Source: Phyllobacteriaceae bacterium
Lineage (GTDB): Bacteria > Pseudomonadota > Alphaproteobacteria > Rhizobiales > Rhizobiaceae
Direction: 5' to 3'
DNA length: 5,770 nucleotides
NCBI GenBank assembly: GCA_024645155.1
Contig: JAHEGF010000216.1
Span: forward strand, 1 to 5,770
Positions 4,464 to 5,770 of the stretch are shown piece by piece. A program made the position numbers and the translations under genes. The first letter of the stretch is position 1. The number at the start of each line of letters is the position of its first letter. The notes below the pieces were generated by a model. That model worked only from the letters and a program-made list of their open reading frames with translations, was not told the origin of the DNA and searched no databases.

Positions 4464-5770
4464 TCACCGCCCCGCCGCAACCAGCGCCTTCTTCTCGCGG
4501 CGCCGCTGAACCGACGACGGAATGTTCATCGCATCGCGATATTTGGCAATGGTGCGCCGGGCAATATCGATGCCTGAGGCTTTCAGCGCCTCGACAATCG
4601 CATCGTCCGACAGGACGCCATCGGCGGTTTCGCCATCGATCATGCGGCGGATGCGGTCGCGTACCGCCTCCGATGAATGGGTATCGCCGTCTCCTGTTGC
4701 CTGAATGGCAGCGGTGAAAAAATACTTCAACTCGAACACGCCGCGTGGTGTCGACATGTACTTGTTGGAGGTGACGCGGCTAACCGTCGATTCATGCATC
4801 TCGATCGCATCGGCCACGGTTTTCAGGTTGATCGGCCGCAAATGCTGGACTCCGTGGACCAGAAAAGCGTCCTGCTGTTTCACGATCTCGGCTGCGACCT
4901 TCAAAATGGTCCGCGCCCGCTGGTCGAGGGAGCGGGTAAGCCAGCTGGCGTTCTGCAGGCATTCGGATAGGAATTCCCTTTCTTTTTCATTCGCAGCCTT
5001 CGACACTTCCGAATAATAAGTCTGATTGATCAATACCCGCGGCAAAGTGTCGGGGTTGAGCTCCACCGCCCAGCTTCCGTCCGGTTTTGCGCGCACGCTA
5101 ACATCGGGCACCACGATATCGGCAACACCGGTAGAAAACGCAGCTCCCGGTTTCGGATCGAGTGCGCGAATTTCGGCAACCATGTCGAGTATGTCGGACT
5201 GATCAACACCGCACAGTTTCTGCAAAGAAACAAAGTCGCGCCTGGCCAGCAGATCAAGACGGTCCAGCATTGCCTGCATTGCCGGATCGAGCCGGTTTCT
5301 GCGGGCGCATTGAAGCGCCAGGCATTCCGACAGGCTGCGTGCAAAGATGCCGGCGGGATCAAAGGCCTGGCACCGCCTCAACACTGCTTCAACCACTTCA
5401 GGCGTCGTGCCGAGCCGGTCCGCGATATCATCACACTCCCCCCGCATGTAGCCGGTATCGTCAAGCCAATCGGCAAGTTCTGATGCGACAAGCCGTTCGC
5501 CCGGAGTGAAATTCGCAAAGGAAACCTGCTCCTGAACGAGGTCGCCAAGGGTTACTGCGGCGGCTGTAACCTCTTCAAGATCAACTGCATTTGCGGACCC
5601 GGATGATGACCCGCCTAAGGCCGAGCGCCATTGGTCGCCCAGTGCTGGCGCCAATGGCCCGCTGCCGGTATTTTCCTCGCCATAGATACTGTCGGCGGGA
5701 ACATCGAGGTCGCGCTGCGTGAATTCGGCAGTTTCGATTGTCACATTGTCCGAAAGCCGGTCAGCGCTAT
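4464..5770 (-). CDS. rpoN: RNA polymerase sigma-54 factor RpoN (N-terminal region I outside window)
   Basis: Sigma-54 directs RNA polymerase to -24/-12 promoters and needs an AAA+ activator (for example NtrC, NifA, DctD) to open DNA. The 434 residues in the window include the acidic region II, the core-binding domain (LGDLVQEQVSF through CQAFDPAGIFARSLSECLALQ), the helix-turn-helix around 4755-4835 with MHESTVSRVTSNKYMSTPRG, which reads the -12 element, and the RpoN box ARRTIAKYRD at 4533-4562, which binds -24. A GTG codon at 5742-5744 could look like a start, but the frame stays open to the edge, and the product would lack the Gln-rich region I that contacts activators, so the true start lies beyond 5770. 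About 70-80 residues are missing, judging by a usual length near 500. It heads the rpoN-hpf-ptsN cluster. Identification is certain. Confidence 0.96.
   Translation of the reverse strand, partial: SADRLSDNVTIETAEFTQRDLDVPADSIYGEENTGSGPLAPALGDQWRSALGGSSSGSANAVDLEEVTAAAVTLGDLVQEQVSFANFTPGERLVASELADWLDDTGYMRGECDDIADRLGTTPEVVEAVLRRCQAFDPAGIFARSLSECLALQCARRNRLDPAMQAMLDRLDLLARRDFVSLQKLCGVDQSDILDMVAEIRALDPKPGAAFSTGVADIVVPDVSVRAKPDGSWAVELNPDTLPRVLINQTYYSEVSKAANEKEREFLSECLQNASWLTRSLDQRARTILKVAAEIVKQQDAFLVHGVQHLRPINLKTVADAIEMHESTVSRVTSNKYMSTPRGVFELKYFFTAAIQATGDGDTHSSEAVRDRIRRMIDGETADGVLSDDAIVEALKASGIDIARRTIAKYRDAMNIPSSVQRRREKKALVAAGR

Noticed and set aside
5742..5744. GTG as the start of rpoN
   Set aside because: The frame continues open to the window edge, and starting here would remove all of region I, which sigma-54 needs for activator response.

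Overview
The window reads as ordinary chromosome from an alphaproteobacterium, most likely of the order Hyphomicrobiales (Rhizobiales). The grounds are the GC-rich coding style, the order rpoN-hpf-ptsN, and an IbpA-type small heat-shock gene followed by a DUF1150 gene. I cannot name the genus. No mobile element, CRISPR array, tRNA or rRNA gene is visible.

Left part (1-2229): the 3' half of a ribokinase-type PfkB sugar kinase runs into a class I SAM-dependent methyltransferase with a 4-base ATGA overlap. A nucleoside hydrolase converges on this pair from the other strand. A perfect 8-bp hairpin lies over the methyltransferase stop codon, in the 11-bp gap between the convergent genes. The hydrolase releases ribose from nucleosides and a ribokinase phosphorylates ribose, so the two flanking enzymes fit a nucleoside/ribose salvage theme. 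The methyltransferase substrate is unknown.

Middle part (2230-3116): a compact divergent region separates the nucleoside hydrolase from an IbpA-like Hsp20 chaperone. It holds a heat-shock sigma factor (RpoH)-like promoter, CTTGAA-N17-CCATAT. Downstream, the predicted 5' leader folds as two hairpins, the second of which pairs a UCGCU motif with the AGGA of the ribosome binding site around one bulged G. This is the signature of ROSE-type RNA thermometers and is the most interesting regulatory signal in the window. A small DUF1150 gene with a strong ribosome binding site follows on the same strand.

Right part (3133-5770, minus strand): the nitrogen-PTS / sigma-54 cluster. It is transcribed as rpoN (N-terminal region I cut by the window edge), then hpf (long ribosome hibernation factor), then ptsN (EIIA-Ntr). 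A 231-bp gap between rpoN and hpf carries a good sigma-70-like promoter (TTGACA-N17-TAGAAG), so hpf-ptsN can probably be expressed apart from rpoN. The long ORFs antisense to these genes look like GC-rich coding shadows. I found no evidence for a wholly new system; the points of interest are regulatory.
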